A stretch of 51,420 nt of DNA from contig CALSCQ010001224.1 of NCBI GenBank assembly GCA_943704525.1, positions 1-51,420 of the forward strand. Reading direction: 5' to 3'. The translations under genes were made by a program, and so were the position numbers. The notes beneath the pieces were generated by a model, which was not told the DNA's origin, searched no databases, and saw nothing but the letters and a program-made list of their open reading frames with translations. Below are positions 1 to 10,553 of the stretch, piece after piece. Positions within the stretch are counted from its first letter, which is position 1; every line of letters starts with the position of its first letter. The DNA is from Pigoraptor vietnamica (Eukaryota > Opisthokonta > Filasterea).

Positions 1-107
1 GCGTACGACTCCTTGCGGCGCTTCGTGCGCTTCTTCTTGTCCTTGGCATCGGCGGCGACGGCCTTGCCGGCCTTCTTCTCAGCCTTCTTTCCAGCCTTGG
101 GCGGCAT
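1..107 (-). CDS. H2B: Histone H2B, N-terminal part (runs off window)
   Basis: The first 35 codons of a core histone H2B, read leftward from an ATG at 105-107 and cut by the window edge. The visible protein is a Lys/Ala-rich tail starting MPPKAGKKAEKKAGKAV and reaching KRRKESYA, which is the junction between tail and histone fold typical of H2B. H2B pairs with H2A in the nucleosome. The gene is divergent to H4, and their core promoters mirror each other: a GGGTATAAAAGGCC TATA block lies 76 nt upstream of this ATG. No intron is seen in the visible part. The identity rests on the tail only; the histone fold lies outside the window. Confidence 0.9.
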   Translation of the reverse strand, partial: MPPKAGKKAEKKAGKAVAADAKDKKKRTKRRKESY

Positions 108-172
108 GTTTGCGAGTGTTTCGAGACGGGGGTTTCGAAAAACGGGTGAGGGATGCGATGTCGATGCGCGAT

Positions 173-186
173 GGCCTTTTATACCC
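173..186 (-). promoter_or_regulatory. TATA box of H2B
   Basis: The minus strand reads GGGTATAAAAGGCC, identical over 14 bp to the H4 TATA block at 634-647. It lies 76 nt from the H2B ATG, against 74 nt for H4. A second shared word, TTCGAAACC, sits about 44 bp downstream of each TATA box (131-139 on minus, 682-690 on plus), so the two core promoters are copies of one design. Confidence 0.85.
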
Positions 187-266
187 GAATAGCTGTGTGT
201 GATGATTAGGCGGGAAAGATTTGCGCGCCATGGATTTTTGTGAGGGAGTCGGATAAAAGTGGTGTT

Positions 267-501
267 CACTATGGGAAATGTATGAAAATGCGCACAAATT
301 GAGCACACGGGGCGGATCAAAGGGCTGCTCACTATGGATTAACTATGGGATCAGCAGTGTAACCAAAAATTTGAATTGAGTTAGTATGACTAACTATGGA
401 GGAGAAAAATTGACAAATGGTCGGATAAAATGCAACTTCACTATGAGTTCACTATGGAGATCCTAAATCACTATTGGATTTCCATAGTCAAATACTATTG
501 G
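267..501. promoter_or_regulatory. Repeated (C/A)ACTATGG motif in H2B-H4 promoter
   Basis: About nine copies of one short word lie in 235 bp between the divergent histone genes: CACTATGG at 267, 330 and 450; AACTATGG at 341 and 392; CACTATGA at 439; the inverted form CCATAGTC at 482; and variants with an extra T (CACTATTGG at 469, TACTATTGG at 493). The density is far above chance and the stretch is AT-richer than its surroundings. A shared upstream activating element serving both genes is the simplest reading. I do not recognise the binding factor. Confidence 0.6.
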
Positions 502-633
502 AAAAATTCATACTTTGGCCCAACACACTTTTCGTGCCCATCACTGTTTTCGAGTGTGTCGCCACACACACACACAACACACACACCCTCCTCCTCGCAG
601 TAAATCTTCCCGCCTTTCCCCCTCGATTCCTCA

Positions 634-1022
<389 letters not shown>

Positions 1023-1082
1023 ATGCCCCTTTGCCACCGACGAACGTCGACTCGGTCTCGCGACGGCGAACCACAACCCAAC

Positions 1083-1101
1083 TGGTGTTTTTTAAACACC
1101 A
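1083..1101 (+). promoter_or_regulatory. Candidate histone 3' stem-loop
   Basis: TGGTGTTT-TTT-AAACACCA is a perfect 8-bp stem 61 nt after the H4 stop codon. Its upstream CCAACT and downstream CCCCCAC flanks resemble the C/A-rich context of the metazoan replication-dependent histone stem-loop. The stem sequence is not the canonical GGCTCT/AGAGCC, and the core can also be drawn as a 6-bp stem with a 5-nt loop. The role is inferred from position and shape. Confidence 0.4.
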
Positions 1102-2114
1102 CCCCCACACCTCAAGGATCTTTTATCATACCTATGTGCTCGCCTTTGCTTGTGTGGCCTTGTGGCCCTGCGAGGTTGAATTTTGTTGTCACACGTCTGT
1201 ACTATTGGTTGGAGTTGCTGCTTCATGCCTTACGCTCCGTGTGTGGCCTCGTGCTTTAACAGATGCTGCTGTGGCGGCATGAACATGGCGCTTTGTATTG
1301 CTCAATGGTCACGGGCCCGGCGGTGTGAGTGCGTAATTGCTGACGTTGTATGTTGTCATACAATTTTGTAGGACTCAACTTTGCAGCGGATGCGTGACCA
1401 AAAATGCGCGTTATTGTGTAACAAGTATTGTATTGTTTCTGTGGACCGTGGTTGCTGGCTGATCACTTGACGGACGACTCCATGTCCCTCGTCTTGAGAT
1501 ACAATCGTTGCTATCTGACCGCGTGCGATGTGCCCTGGCTCCATTTCGGGCCTGCTTTTCCTAAACCAACCATGCAATACGTGGTACTATGGACAACATG
1601 CAGTAAGCACCTTTGTCAGATACGCTGCGCACACGCGCACACGTGCACACGCACACAGACGTCCTAACTGTGAGCAAGTCTGCGCTCGCGTGGGCGTGGT
1701 CGAAGGTACGGCCGATGCGGTTGTTGGAGGAAAGTCTCCTTGCCGAGCACCAATCGAGCAACAACAGACGCACGCGAGCAGATGCAGTAGACCCTGCGAA
1801 CCAGCGTTGTAACGAGTCGCAATGACTGCCCGTCCATTTCTTCAGCTTAAACAATATGTGACAAGGACGAGAACACAGACGTACGCCACGGGCATGCAAT
1901 CGACTGTTGCAACTACCACCTGGCCGCTCGCGCTCACCAAGGTCTCGTTTTCGCTTCGCCCCCGCGTCTCTACCCCTTCTGTCTCTACCCCTTCTGTTGC
2001 CTTTTCCTCTCTCCCACCTCCTTCGTTTTTTCCCCTTCCCTTTTTCATTGTTACGCACGCTGCGCACGCAAAAGTCGACCGACAGCCGGAATAATGGCAT
2101 CGCGGACACGGTTC
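1102..2114. other. H4 to F-box/LRR spacer, no gene seen
   Basis: About 1 kb between the H4 3' end and the 3' end of a leftward F-box/LRR gene. It has a short CA-rich stretch near 1622-1655 and a direct repeat of TCTACCCCTTCTG near 1968-1997 in a pyrimidine-rich tract. I see no protein with family features and no tRNA. Confidence 0.6.
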
Positions 2115-3236
2115 TCAATCTTTCCTCCGTTCCCCGCGCCCTATCACCGGTGGTTGGAAACCAGCGGCGACATCAAACCCTCTTATTCGATTGATAATGT
2201 ACGCATCAATGGTACGACTGTAGCCGTCCCATCGACGCAGTTCCAGCGGAAGGCCCTCACAGCAGACTGTGTTGAGCACTCTCACCGACGAAAGCGCCGA
2301 AATGTCCGTTATGTTGACGCAGAAGGCGATATCAAGCTCACGCACACCCCCGAGCATGCTCACGTCACGCACGGGCGTCTCGCGAAGCGACAGCCTGCGC
2401 ACGCCCGCGAGCGCAGAGACGTCCTCCACTGGGCAATGGTCGAGCACGAGGGTGTCGACCCCGCCGAGTGCAGACACATCGCGCACGTTCATGCACCACG
2501 ACAGGTCCAAATACTTGACGGAACGAAGCGACGACACGTCCGAAAATGAGCCAAATATGCGCAAGTAAGTCGCATTCCCAAGCACCGCAACATCGGCGTC
2601 GTCGGCAGCCACAACGCTCACGCACGTCGACCGCGCAAGGGGCGAGAAATCGCCAGTGAAGTCCCCCAAACACACGGTGTGGACGCCCTCCAATGCGCGC
2701 ATGTCCCTCGCGAGCGGACAACTGCTCATACCGAAGTAGCGCAGGCGACCGTTCGCCAGCGGAGACAAATCGACGAGCGAGTCCAAGAATGAAATCTCGA
2801 GCACTTCGACGTTGCGCAGCGCACTGAGGTCCGTAATGTTGTGACTGTGGCTGAAGCGCAGCGCAACGGCCGACCCAAGCACGTCGAGGTCGGCGTTCGT
2901 GAAGGGTATCGTGTTGCGCACATCGAGCGTGCGGAACCCTCGCAGCGCCGACACGTGCTTGAGCACACGGATATTGGACAAATCAACGAGTGTGTGCTCG
3001 CGCGGGAAAATCGAAGGAAACGCCGTGTCGTCCGTACACAGCCTGCTCGCTGCGTCGCATTGGAGAACGAACGGGCGCACGCGCGACACGAGCTCACGCA
3101 GGCTGCGGTTGACCTTGCGCACGGCCACAACCTCCTTGTCCCCAAGATAGGGCACGACATGCGACAGAAACACCTCCACAGGAAGGTCCAACAGGAGACT
3201 GCGCCCGTGCGAGGGAGGAAGAGAGTCTTCGCACAT
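2115..3236 (-). CDS. F-box/LRR protein, copy 1
   Basis: A 373-aa intronless protein. Residues about 10-45 (LLLDLPVEVFLSHVVPYLGD ... VRKVNRSLREL) are an F-box, the Skp1-binding motif of SCF ubiquitin ligases. The rest is about ten short leucine-rich repeats of 20-23 residues with the pattern VxxLxVSxCxxLxDhSAL, the usual substrate-recognition surface. The start at 3236 (MCEDSLPPSHGR) was chosen because it aligns with the start of copy 3. The frame stays open to 3374 but that extension has no counterpart. Copies 2 (15569-16695) and 3 (17104-18270) share long near-identical DNA blocks with it, most strikingly around 2330-2520. Its C-terminal tail (ELRRWDGYSRTIDAY) differs from theirs. The substrate is unknown. 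Confidence 0.8.
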   Translation of the reverse strand: MCEDSLPPSHGRSLLLDLPVEVFLSHVVPYLGDKEVVAVRKVNRSLRELVSRVRPFVLQCDAASRLCTDDTAFPSIFPREHTLVDLSNIRVLKHVSALRGFRTLDVRNTIPFTNADLDVLGSAVALRFSHSHNITDLSALRNVEVLEISFLDSLVDLSPLANGRLRYFGMSSCPLARDMRALEGVHTVCLGDFTGDFSPLARSTCVSVVAADDADVAVLGNATYLRIFGSFSDVSSLRSVKYLDLSWCMNVRDVSALGGVDTLVLDHCPVEDVSALAGVRRLSLRETPVRDVSMLGGVRELDIAFCVNITDISALSSVRVLNTVCCEGLPLELRRWDGYSRTIDAYIINRIRGFDVAAGFQPPVIGRGERRKD

Positions 3237-4072
3237 TGCTTCGTGACCGTGTGAACGAGCGCAGGGAGAGATGCCGGCGACGCAAGTGCCACTCTCCGCA
3301 GTCGCAGCGACGAGTGGACTCCCCCGCTCGGCCACGCCCATCGCAGCGCGCTCTGTCGCCATGGGTGAGAACAAAAGCCTTTCTCACTTGGAGATGGACG
3401 CGTCGCTGTTACCGAGCCAGTCACCACTGCCGGTCACTCTCCACAATCAAAAACTGCCCATTTACGTTCGGAAATGGAGGCGCCCTTCGACGTTCTCGGT
3501 TTTGACGCCCATCCCCCCATCGATGGGCCAACGCACTTCACAAAAAAAAACACAGCGTGACAACGGCCATCTTCGGCCATCACGTGACCTCCATATCAGG
3601 CCTAATTCGGACGCATTCCTCAAGTAAGTCCCAGCCAATCGGAGCGAGGGGTGTCGGCATGCACGGTCACACAGTCCCACACGCACGCACACACGCACGC
3701 ACACACCTCTCTCGCCTCGTACACTCTGCGTCATGGCACCCCCGCGCATTTTGACGTGCTTCATGTGGCTATCTTTACTCAAAGAGCAAAACGTAATTCA
3801 AATTTATCTTCCCGTTTGTGTTTGCGGCGACACTCAAAAGGGGCGTGTCGCCATTCGCGGCGTGGCTATTCATCTTTTCTCACCACTCGGATAACCCGTT
3901 TCTATCTCGTCACTCTCCGTCCCCACGTCCGCGCATTTGTGAGAGGGGCACCTCGTCTTCTTCGCTTCTCTGTTGGTGGCTCAAAAGCGGTTCGAGTGGT
4001 TGCTGCGTCGCGTGCACGTGCGTCGACATTGGCTGACGAGCGGTTGACGCATCGACTCCGACGTACGGTGCC
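3237..4072. other. Divergent spacer between F-box/LRR copy 1 and ABHD18
   Basis: About 840 bp holding the 5' flanks of two divergent genes. A CA-rich stretch lies near 3668-3705. No TATA box as clear as the histone ones, and no coding region I can support. Confidence 0.5.
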
Positions 4073-5701
4073 ATGGCGGCGACCATTGGACAGTCGGCCG
4101 CGGCGAGGGCAAGCGCGCTCGATCGCATCTTTCGTCAGTTTGTTATGCGCACGCGCTTTTTCCAGGACGGCTTTGGGACGGTGGAAGAGATCAACCGCAT
4201 CCTTACTCTCCGGTCGTGGGCCTTTTCGAGCCGGGACAACGTGCGGGCGCTCGTTGCGCCTCGCCACCCTGTGACTATTGACAAGGTACTCAGAGAGGCT
4301 GCATGCGGTCATTGTGTGTGAATTTATGCATGGCTGCTGCATGTGTGTGCCGATGTGTTTTGTGTTGCGTACATTCGCGCGTGTGACGTGTTTACGTCTC
4401 GGACAGGGATGTGCTCACACGCTCACGTCACATTGGGCACACAAAAGGCACACGTGCATATGTGCCATGTGTGTAAGAGTATGGGAGCATGTTGGGTCCG
4501 TCAGGGAGTGTAGTGTCTGTGTGTTTATATGGGCGTGCTAGCTGACCATCCCCCCCCCCTCCCCCCCCGCTTCCTTCACGGCGCAGATGGAGACCCAGCG
4601 CGACTGCCGCGTGTTCTCCGGCCACCTCCGCGCCCCACTCACCGAGTGTCTTCCCGGCGCACTCCCAAAAGAGAGCGAAACGGCGCACTTTGAAATGATA
4701 CTCCCCAAAGCACCGCAACAGCGACAGCCCATCGTCATCCACTTTGGCGGCACCGGCGACCACTTTTTCTGGCGGCGGCGCGTCTTCCTCGCCCGCCCTC
4801 TCCTCGCGCACGGCATCGGATCGATCATCCTCGAGAACCCGTTCTACGGCGTTCGCAAGCCCGCGCGGCAGTACCGTTCGTCTCTCCGGCGCCTCACGGA
4901 CCTCTTCGTAATGGGGGCGGCGCTCGTGCTCGAGTCTGTCGCGCTGTTCCAGTGGTGTGAACAGCAGGGCTACGGCCCGTTTGGAGTGACGGGGATATCG
5001 ATGGGCGGGCACATGGCGTCGCTGGCCGCGGGTGCATGGCACAAGCCGCTGGCGATCGTCCCGTGCCTGTCTGCGAGCAGTGCTGCGGCGGTGTTTACGA
5101 AGGGCGTCATGTCGCACGCGTGTGCGTGGAAGGAGCTGTCGGAGCAGCTCAAGGACGAGGGACCGGTGGGTGTTGTGGGGACAGACGCATTGGACTGCAG
5201 TGGCTGCATGGAAGTAGTATGGGCTCATAATGGGCTCACCATGTGCATATATATTTCTGTCTCGTTGCACGACTGTCAGTGGGAGTTCAACCCCTATGAC
5301 GGCGTACTGAACTGAGGTCTTTGCATGACATGTTTCACCATTCCCATTCTCACCCACGCCGCTTCTCTCTGCAGAACATTCGCAAGGTGCTCCAGGCGGC
5401 CTCCCTCCAGTACTCGACGACGCCCACAAACCTCCACGAGGAAACTGTCGCCATGATGCGCTGCCTGCTTGACGAAGCCACGTCCCTCCGCAACTTCCTC
5501 GTTCCCGTGAGCACCGCCGCCTCCATCTTTGTCGTCGCGCGCAACGACGCGTACGTTCCCCCGGAGTCTTCCGAGCCCGTGCGACAGCTATGGCCCGGCA
5601 GCGAGCTGCGCTACGTCGACGGCGGTCACGTTAGCTCGTTCTTGTTGCGGCAGAAGGATTTTCGCCGCGCGATTACCGACGCGTTCGATCGTCTGGAGTG
5701 A
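4073..5701 (+). CDS. ABHD18: ABHD18-type alpha/beta hydrolase
   Basis: Three exons, 4073-4285, 4587-5216 and 5375-5701, joined in phase 0, give about 389 aa. The donor of intron 2 could also be at 5214 (one codon shorter). The family signature is clear: LDRIFRQF ... TRFFQDG at the N-terminus, IHFGGTGDHFFWRRR (oxyanion-hole region), LENPFYGVRKP, LFVMGAALVLES, then GVTGISMGGHMASLA with the nucleophile Ser near residue 209 in a GxSxG elbow. The likely acid and His are in RNDAYVP and DGGHVSSF near the C-terminus. ABHD18 (DUF2048) proteins occur across eukaryotes and have been linked to mitochondrial lipid (cardiolipin) handling; I infer the same class, not a tested substrate. Intron 1 ends in a C-rich tract before the acceptor. 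The long insert between the nucleophile and the acid residue seen in the human protein is missing. Confidence 0.9.
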
Positions 5702-6282
5702 GCGTGCACAAGTGCTCTCTCTCTTTGCCACCGTGACAATCTATGTGTATGTGCGTCTGGGCATATGCTATGTGCGTGCATTCTGCGTACATTAGGGACT
5801 TTTCCTCCTGCGTCCCTGATTAATGGTGTGTGGATGTGCTGCGAGTGCCATCGTGTGGCCTTGACGCCCCACGAGCGCGCTTCGCCCGAACTGTAAATAC
5901 TTTGCGTCGTCGTCGATTTCATTTCGTGTGTATGAGTGTGGTTACGCGCGTGCGTGCGTGTCGTGCCTTCGCCGCGACCTGGCGTTGTGACGTGTGGCGC
6001 CAACGTTTTGAACTGTGCACGCGAGGGGTTTATTCACTCTCGCGTTTGCGACTGTTCATGTAAATACAGCCGAAAGAAAAGAAGAAAAAACGTGTGAGCG
6101 TGTGTGTGGGAGCACTTTGCCAAATCACGTGCTCGATTTTGCTCCACTTGATCGATGACTCACGCAGACTGCCGTTGGACGGGTCCAACAAACAGATCAT
6201 TTTCGTTCTCACTCTATTTTGTGCGTCCCTCTGCGTTTGCACCCGTGTGCGCACGCATTGACGCGTGCGTCGTCGTTTCAGC
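5702..6282. other. ABHD18-CARS2 spacer with two TGTAAATA sites
   Basis: Same-strand spacer of 581 bp. TGTAAATA occurs at 5892-5899 and 6059-6066. This is the RNA octamer bound by PUF (Pumilio) proteins, and TGTAA is also a polyadenylation signal in some protists, so these may be 3' UTR elements of the hydrolase gene. TTTCAG directly precedes the CARS2 ATG, so an upstream untranslated exon is possible. Confidence 0.4.
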
Positions 6283-6820
6283 ATGCTGCAGAGGGCGTTG
6301 CTTGTCAAAGCGCGATCTCACAAGGATGCCGTGCGACACGTGCGCGTGTCATGCGTGCGCTCCCTCTCGACCGCAACGAAGAGCAAGACGGAAGTGAACG
6401 ACACAGGCGTGCGCATATACAACTCGCTGAGGGATCGCATTGAGCCGCTTGTTGTTGCGCGTGGTCGGCCTATGTCGTGGTACGCGTGTGGACCGACAGT
6501 GTACGACGTGGCGCATCTCGGCCATGCAAGGTGTGTGATTCACGTGAGGAGTGTGCCGTCTCCTTCTGACGGTGCGGTGTGTTTTACACTGAGCTCTCTC
6601 TCCCACGTGCACTCAGACACATGCGTGCGCGCATGTGAGTGCACGCAGACACACGCTGGCATATGCTCACACTGGCATTTGTATATCGCACACCCAGTTG
6701 CTATGTGCGCTTCGACATTGTGCGTCGCATACTCCAGAACTACTTTCGCCTCCCGATTGTGCAGGTGAGTGGTTGGCCACCGAGGTGTGACGGGGGCTTG
6801 TGTGTGAGAGTGTGTGTGTG

Positions 6821-6866
<46 letters not shown>

Positions 6867-9800
6867 GTGTGTGTGCGCGCGCGCGCGTGTGTGTGTGTGT
6901 GTATGTATGTGTGTGTGTGTGTGTATGCGTGCGTGCATGAGCCTGTGTGTGCGTGCATTTTAGCTGCAAATACTTCTATTGAAACTGCGTGCGTGACACG
7001 GACTGTCCTGTTGTGCGTGTGTGTGCGCATGTGCGTGCGTGCAGGTAATGGGAATGACCGACGTCGACGACAAAATCCTCGCAAAGGCGACTGCGCTTGG
7101 CGTTCACCCGACCGAAGTTGCGCGGCAATACGAGGCCCTCTTCGCGAAGGACATGGCGGCATTAGGGGTGCGTCGGCGTGCACACTGTGTCACCATATCT
7201 CCCTTGTATCTCTCTGCGTGCCTCGCTCTGAGCCACTCGTGTATCTCTTGCTGTTTCACCCGCGTGTCCCTCTCTGTGTCCCTTTGTGTCTTCGCATTCA
7301 TCCACTCTGTAACTCCCTGTGTCTTGACATTCAATCACTCGGTGTGTCTTCGCATCCATCCACTGATGAGTTCATGCTGTGTCTTCACTCATGTATCTCT
7401 CACCGTCTCGCCCGTGTGTCACTCTCTGCGTCTCCCTGTGTCTTCGCATCCATCCACTGATGAGTTCATGCTGTGTCTTCACTCATGTATCTCTCACCGT
7501 CTCGCCCGTGTGTCACTCTCTGTGTCTCCCTGTGTCTTCACATTCATCCACTCTGCTGCACTCAATGAGTTCATGCTGTGTCTTCGTCACACGTCTTGTC
7601 GCCTCTGCCGTATTGAACGATTCCCAGTGACTCTCCCATACTCAGTTTCCCATCGCCTCACCCTTTATCGGTCGTTCTGTGCAAAGCTGAGAAACGCCGA
7701 CAGCTGTCAAACCATAGTAACGACTTGCACATTACGTGGGTGCAATTCGCGCAAGCTGACCCTCCCTTCTCGCAGGTCCTTCCCCCGCACTGGATTGCGC
7801 GCGTGTCAGAGCACATCGACGACATTGTCGCGTTCGTGCGGCGTCTCGAATCACGTGAGTTTGCGTACACTGCGGGCGACGGCGGAGTCTACTTTGACAC
7901 GCGAAAGCTGCCGAACTACGGCGCACTTGCGCGGGGGCGCGAGGCATCGCAATGGGACGACGAGTCGACAGAAGGCAAAGGTGAGCTTTCTTTCTCTCCA
8001 TCTCTCTCCACGTGCGCTGATAGAGTCGATGAGGGATCAACCCATGTGACTGTCGCGAACTGAGGTCTCTGCGTGCGCTTTAGTGGATGGACAGCTGTCT
8101 ATGAGTAAGGACTGAAGGGTGTCTGAGTGCAATTGGCGTTGTGCAGTCCAGTTGTGCATGCGGCGTTGCAACTTAGATAAGCGCACTAAATACAGTCAAT
8201 ATATACGGCGCACAGTCGCGCAGCAAGGCACGCACGCGCCTTCTCACACGCGCTCTCGTGCACCTTCGCAGCGTCCGTTAAGCGCCATCCGGCGGACTTT
8301 GCGCTGTGGAAGCCGTGGAAGGCGGGTGAATCGCTGTCGTGGGACTCGCCGTGGGGCAAGGGGCGCCCCGGGTGGCACATCGAGTGCTCGGCCATGGCAA
8401 GGTATGGCGTGTGTCGCCGTCACGTTGTGCTATAATGCCCGGCACAAGTCCTGTCTATTCTGCTGTCACTTGTGTGTGCCCCGAGTGTTACATGGGCCAA
8501 AGTAGATGGGAGAAGGGGGCTTGTATGATGACTCCATGACGTTGTATAGCCTCTCTCCTTCGTTCACTCACACGTGCAGTTAGCACTGAAAACGCAACGC
8601 GCGTTGCAATGGACTCGGCCCTTTGTGCTTTCGTTCATCCGCTGACATTGACGCAGCCGAATGTTTGGTGCGCACCTGGACTTGCACTCGGGCGGCATCG
8701 ACCTTCGCTTTCCACACCACAACAACGAAGTGGCGCAGTGTGTGGCGCATCACGGGTGTGAACAGTGGGGGAATTACTTCATGCACTCGGGTAAGTGGCA
8801 TGTGCTGTGTGTTTGAGGCACGATGCACGCCGCGCTCACTCTCACGCAGACTCAAACGCACGCGCACATCCTTAACCCATAACGCACGCATGCACATCCC
8901 GCACACACACGCGCGCGCATGCAAGCCTCCCACTCATGCATCGTCCGACGATGCCCAGGGCACGTCCACATTGAGGGCCGCAAGATGTCCAAATCACTGA
9001 AGAACTTTGTCTCCATCGCCGATTTTCTCGGCTCGGGCGACGCGGCCGCAACGCGCGCGCGCCACTTTCGCATTCTCTGCCTCCTTTCTTCGTACCGCTC
9101 AAACATTGAGATAGGGGACCCCTCGTCCGCCCTCGTCCACGCCGAAACCGTCGACAAGAAGATTTCGGCGCTTTTTGAGATCGTCGGGGCGGTGTCTGGT
9201 GTCGGGAGCGGCGGCTCAAGCGAGTGGGGCGCCTCGCTGCCGTCGATGCGCTGGGGGAAGGAAGAGGAGGAACTGCTGAAAGCGTGAGTGTGCGATTGTG
9301 TGTGTGTGTACTGCAGAGTATGCAAGACGCTGTGGACGGAAACACCTGGCACACATGCGGACTTGGATCTCCGCCCCCTTTTAGTGTTGACTATGTGTTA
9401 CCAGTCTCTTCTCAATTGCAGTCTCTCACACTAGCGGGCCTCTCTGTCGCAGGCTTTCCGATACCGAGATGGCCGTCGATGGCGCCCTTCGCAGCGACTT
9501 CAGCACGCCGGAAGTGGTCATGGCCACACTCGCGCTCGTCAGCCGGGCGCACGCGTACATTATGGGCGCGTGGACGGCGTCGTCGGGTGGCAACGTGGCC
9601 AACACGGCGGGCGCTGTGCACCTGCCCCTCGTCGCGAATGTCGCGCGCTTCATCAACGAGACTTTCTCAGTGTTCGGCGTGTCGTACAGTCACGTGAGTG
9701 AATTGCATGAAGGCTAGTGGGTTGCCATTGCTCTCTCGCTTCCCCCCGTTCCGCTGACGCGTTCGTCCCGTTGGTGCACGTGCACAGGGAAAGACAGTCG

Positions 9801-10253
9801 CGGCGGGCGGCGATTTCGACGCTGCCGTCGACGTTTTGAGCGTTTTTCGCACGAGCGTGCGGAATGCCGCGCTCGCGACTATGAGGGACGCGCGGCGTGG
9901 CGGGAAAGACGGTGGTGCGAAGGAAGTTGGCGGGAAAGCGCCGGAACTTGCTTCGTCAATACTTGCCGCGTGCGACGGCCTGAGAGACGAGAGCCTCAAG
10001 CGAATCGGTGTTGCCTTCAAGGTACGAAATGCCCCGTTGCTGTATTCGTGCGTGCGCGCTTGCGAATGTGTTGTGGTTGTCGAGTGTTGCATGGGTTTGT
10101 GCGTGTGTGCTTGTGCTTGTGTTGTTTGCGCTGGTTGTCATAGATGCATCTCATCTGCTGTTTGCGAATCGGCCTGAACATCATGTTGGCCGTGTGCAGG
10201 ACACGCCGTCCGGTGGCACTTGGACGAGAGGCACACCCGATGGGAAGAGTTGA
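6283..10253 (+). CDS. CARS2: Cysteinyl-tRNA synthetase, mitochondrial type
   Basis: Charges tRNA-Cys with cysteine. Ten exons (6283-6530, 6698-6764, 7045-7167, 7776-7980, 8272-8401, 8657-8790, 8959-9283, 9453-9693, 9788-10021, 10200-10253) join in frame to about 586 aa. Class I motifs are intact: ACGPTVYD (zinc-ligand Cys) with AHLGHA as the HIGH motif, [41 protein letters not shown], and KMSKS. The first ~35 residues are rich in Arg, Ser and Ala without acidic clusters ([13 protein letters not shown] ... RSLSTA), fitting a mitochondrial targeting peptide. The [16 protein letters not shown] stretch and the [13 protein letters not shown]-terminus match animal CARS2 rather than the cytosolic enzyme. 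Intron 2 holds a long (GT)n tract and intron 3 a 94-bp minisatellite. Confidence 0.95.
6812..6952 (+). repeat. (GT)n microsatellite in CARS2 intron 2
   Basis: An almost pure GT tract with a short GCGCGCGC interruption, lying between exons 2 and 3 with GT on the transcribed-sense strand. Confidence 0.95.
7345..7532 (+). repeat. 94-bp intronic minisatellite
   Basis: Two almost identical 94-bp units (7345-7438, 7439-7532), each containing CGCATCCATCCACTGATGAG and CTCACCGTCTCGCCCGTG, inside CARS2 intron 3. Degenerate partial copies lie on both sides (about 7262-7344 and 7533-7580). The intron is pyrimidine-rich throughout. Confidence 0.9.
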
Positions 10254-10445
10254 GGTCAAGTCGCGGTCAGGTGCTAGCGCGAGGACGAGTGACCGACGGA
10301 AAGCAGTGTCGACTCACACGGTTGAGATGCCCGTGACGAGACGCCATTTTGCGAAACTGCAATGTGTTCATTTCGGCACTGTCCTCGCTATGATTTCGCA
10401 ATAGTTATGTATTATCACATATGCATAACGCGAAGGGGCGTCGTA

Positions 10446-10451
10446 AATAAA
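10446..10451 (+). terminator. Candidate poly(A) signal of CARS2
   Basis: AATAAA, 193 nt after the CARS2 stop codon. It lies in the 300-bp convergent spacer shared with the MFS transporter 3' end, which also has CA-rich DNA at about 10487-10530. Confidence 0.4.
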
Positions 10452-10553
10452 CGGACTGCCGCTCGCGTGAAACACAGTATCAAGGCACAACACGCACACA
10501 CGCACTTGTATACACGCACGCACACGCACGGGAGCAGCACATCACGTGCCCGC

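Noticed and set aside
1561-2118. 185-codon minus-strand frame between H4 and F-box/LRR copy 1
   Set aside because: Arg/Gly-rich low-complexity translation of a pyrimidine-rich spacer, with no family features.
7021-8049. Long plus-strand frame across CARS2 intron 3
   Set aside because: The repeated protein is produced by the 94-bp minisatellite; the exons on both sides join in frame without it.
9836-10177. Separate gene at the CARS2 3' end
   Set aside because: It is exon 9 of CARS2 read on into the intron; the splice to 10200-10253 gives the family C-terminus.
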